DNA of 64,000 nt, taken from positions 2,604,001-2,668,000 of the forward strand of contig OZ020611.1 in the NCBI GenBank assembly GCA_963971575.1, written 5' to 3'. Below the pieces are notes generated by a model. It had not been told where the DNA came from. It saw only the letters and a list, made by a program, of their open reading frames with translations, and did no database searches. The stretch's first letter is position 1; every line of letters begins with the position of its first letter. The DNA is from Liopterus haemorrhoidalis (Eukaryota > Arthropoda > Insecta > Coleoptera > Dytiscidae). Both the position numbers and the translations under genes were made by a program. Shown piece after piece: positions 52,201 to 55,200 of this stretch.

Positions 52201-55200
52201 CCTGAAAAGGTTAATGTCGTACACTTTCGGAACGGGAAACTTCAACCGCGGTTACTTTCGTCGAGTAATGGAACATTGTATATAACTGAGTGACCAAGAC
52301 CAACTCCATTAAAAAGTGTATTTGCAAAATTCGACAACTTTAACTGTATTATTTAATTTTAATCCGGTCTTACCCCACTTTTGAAATATAATTACTAAAG
52401 AGCGGCATATCTAAGAACTTAATCCTTTTCAATCGTATTTAATTAGAAAGAACAATAGGTTTTTAATTTACTTTGAAATGTAATGTTTTTTACTGTTTAT
52501 TTCAATTGCTACAGTCTGTTTCAAACGCTTAGGCGGAACTAAATGGGAATTTCGTTCTTTTAGGTTGTCACGACAAGGGACCTTGCTTGGGTTATTTCAT
52601 TTTTTACGTTGGAATGTCAAAATTTAAAATTACAACAATGTAACCATGGAAACGAATGACCTATGTCAAAATTAAATTATTTTTTTATATATTTTAATGA
52701 CAAAAAAATAAATAAATGGGAAATTTGTATTAAGAATGACACAAAAAATCAAAATATAAAGAAAATGACATTTTGAAATGATATTAACCTTAACCAAAAA
52801 TGTTTATTGTAAGTATGATTTACAAAGCTTAAACAAAACGGTCGAAAAGCACGATTTAAACGATGAAAGTAACTAGATTGCAAAATTTAGTTCCGCTTAA
52901 CAGTTTGGAACAGACTGTACTTATTCTTTACAATATGTTTTTTTTTTCCATAGTACGAAAATGATTTTTTTGTGAAGCACGTTTTTTAAAATAAAATATA
53001 CTACAGTCTGTTTCAAACGCTTAGGCGGAACTAAATGGGAATTTCGTTCTTTTAGGATGTCACGACAAGGGACCTTTCTTGGGTTATTTCATTTTTCATG
53101 TTGGAATGTCAAAATTTAAAATTACAACAATGAAACCATGGAAACGAATGACCTATCTCAAAATTAAATTATTTTTTTATATATTTTAATGACAAAAAAA
53201 TAAATAAATGGGAAATTTGTATTAAGAATTACACAAAAAATCAAAATATAAAGAAAATGACATTTTAAAATGATATTAACCTTAACCAAAAATGTTTATT
53301 GTAAGTATGATTTACAAAGCTTAAACAAAACGGCCGAAAAGCACGATTTAAGCGATGAAAGTAACTAAATTGCAAAATCTAGTTCCGCCTAAGCGTTTGA
53401 AACAGACTGTATATTAAACTCAAGTTTTTTTTTTTTTAATCAAAAAAATACAGATTTTTTTGATTAAAAAAACACACATTTTTTTGCAACCCTATAACTA
53501 TTTCAGATTTAATTATACTTAATTATTTACTAATTATGTTATGTTCATTATTATGAACATAACATATATTTAGCTTTTACTTGGCAGTAGCTACAAATGT
53601 ATGTTTTATTTTATAAAGTTTAGAAAAATATTTGCCTCAAAATTTGTGCTATTTTTAAAGTTCAGGAATTAGGAAATTACAACCACAGTTCTCTATCGTT
53701 TTTAGTTTTTGAGATATGACACTAAAAAATTGAGTTTAAGAACTAGTGTTGTACATTTTATATTTTTTAATATTATTTATTTATTTATTTTTCGATATCG
53801 TAACTAGACAAAATTTTGTATTTACCTTCTTTGTATGAATTTGCAATTACCAAATAATTTTCATGGACATTATGTTGTTTGAAACAAAAATATTTAATAT
53901 CAATAGCACCATATGTTAGTAGTTTTTGATATAGTATAAACCTCTCGTCATGGATGTCATATTTGAATATTTCCGAATAGGCTTCAATGTTGTCATCGTT
54001 GTAATTAGCCACGGCCAAGAATGGGATGTGTCCAATTTTGAATGGTGTAATTTTTTTGGCATTGTATGTGTCCAAATATTGTATTATATCAAAATGTCTG
54101 CCTAGCCATTTGTATATTGTACTTTTTCCTAAATGGAATTTTTCAGTAACTCCAATAAAGATGTCGTTTAAATCGTTCCTAAAATATAAAACTATATTAA
54201 TAATTTATTTATATGTAATGCTAGAATACCCAAGATTTGTAGTATACTGGGAATCTTGAAAACTAGAAGATATACGACTTGGGTTGAATTAGGCCAAATT
54301 ATCACTAAAAGCATAACAGTCTAGATATAAGCCAAAAACTAAAATTTGACAAATTTAATTTTTCCCTACAACTTACATGTTGTCATAATAATTGATATGT
54401 TGAATGATGAATAGGGTAAGCTATACAGTAGTTGGCACCTATACAGTTATTGTCATACTACATTTTAAAGTAAATTATTAAGCATTTGAATGTTCCTATA
54501 AAAATATGGGTACAGTCTGTTCCAAACGGTTAAGCGGAACTAAATGGGAATTTAGTTCTTTTAGGTTGTCACGAGAAGGGATCTTGCTTGGGTTATTTAA
54601 TTTTTCATGTTGGGATGTCAAAATTTAAAATTCCGACCATGAAACCATGGAAACGAATGACATATGTCAAAATTAAATATTTTTTTTAGATATTTTAATG
54701 ACAAAAAAATAAATAAATGGGAAATTTGTATTAAGAATGACACAAAAAATCAAAATATAAAGAAAATGACATTTTAAAATGATATTAACCTTAACCAAAA
54801 AATGTTTATTGTAAGTATGATTTACAATGCTTAAACAAAACGGCCGAAAGGCACGATTTAAACGATGAAAGTAACTAGATTGCAAAATCTAGTTCCGCTT
54901 AACCGTTTGGAACAGACTGTACATCTGTTATTTAAAGGTAACATTTCTTCATATGTTAGTAAAGTTTATTTTGCTTCAATTGGTACTAGTTTATCTTGGC
55001 GGGAGAATATGTGTGACAGTGTGCTGTTTGAGTGATTTTACAGGTAAGTCTTAACATTTTGTTAAGAAACTACTTGTTTTGAATAGCTGTTATTTCAATA
55101 CTGGCACAATATTAACGTATAATTTTTAGCTAATATGAAAGTATAATGTTGAAATATTGGTAAAATATAAACATAACCTTTTTTTTTTTTGGTAATTTTG

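Noticed and set aside
53785..54075. End of the large gene at the stop at 53785
   Set aside because: The donor at 53825 is good and its phase matches an EAR-like exon at 50271-50389, so the stop lies in the intron.
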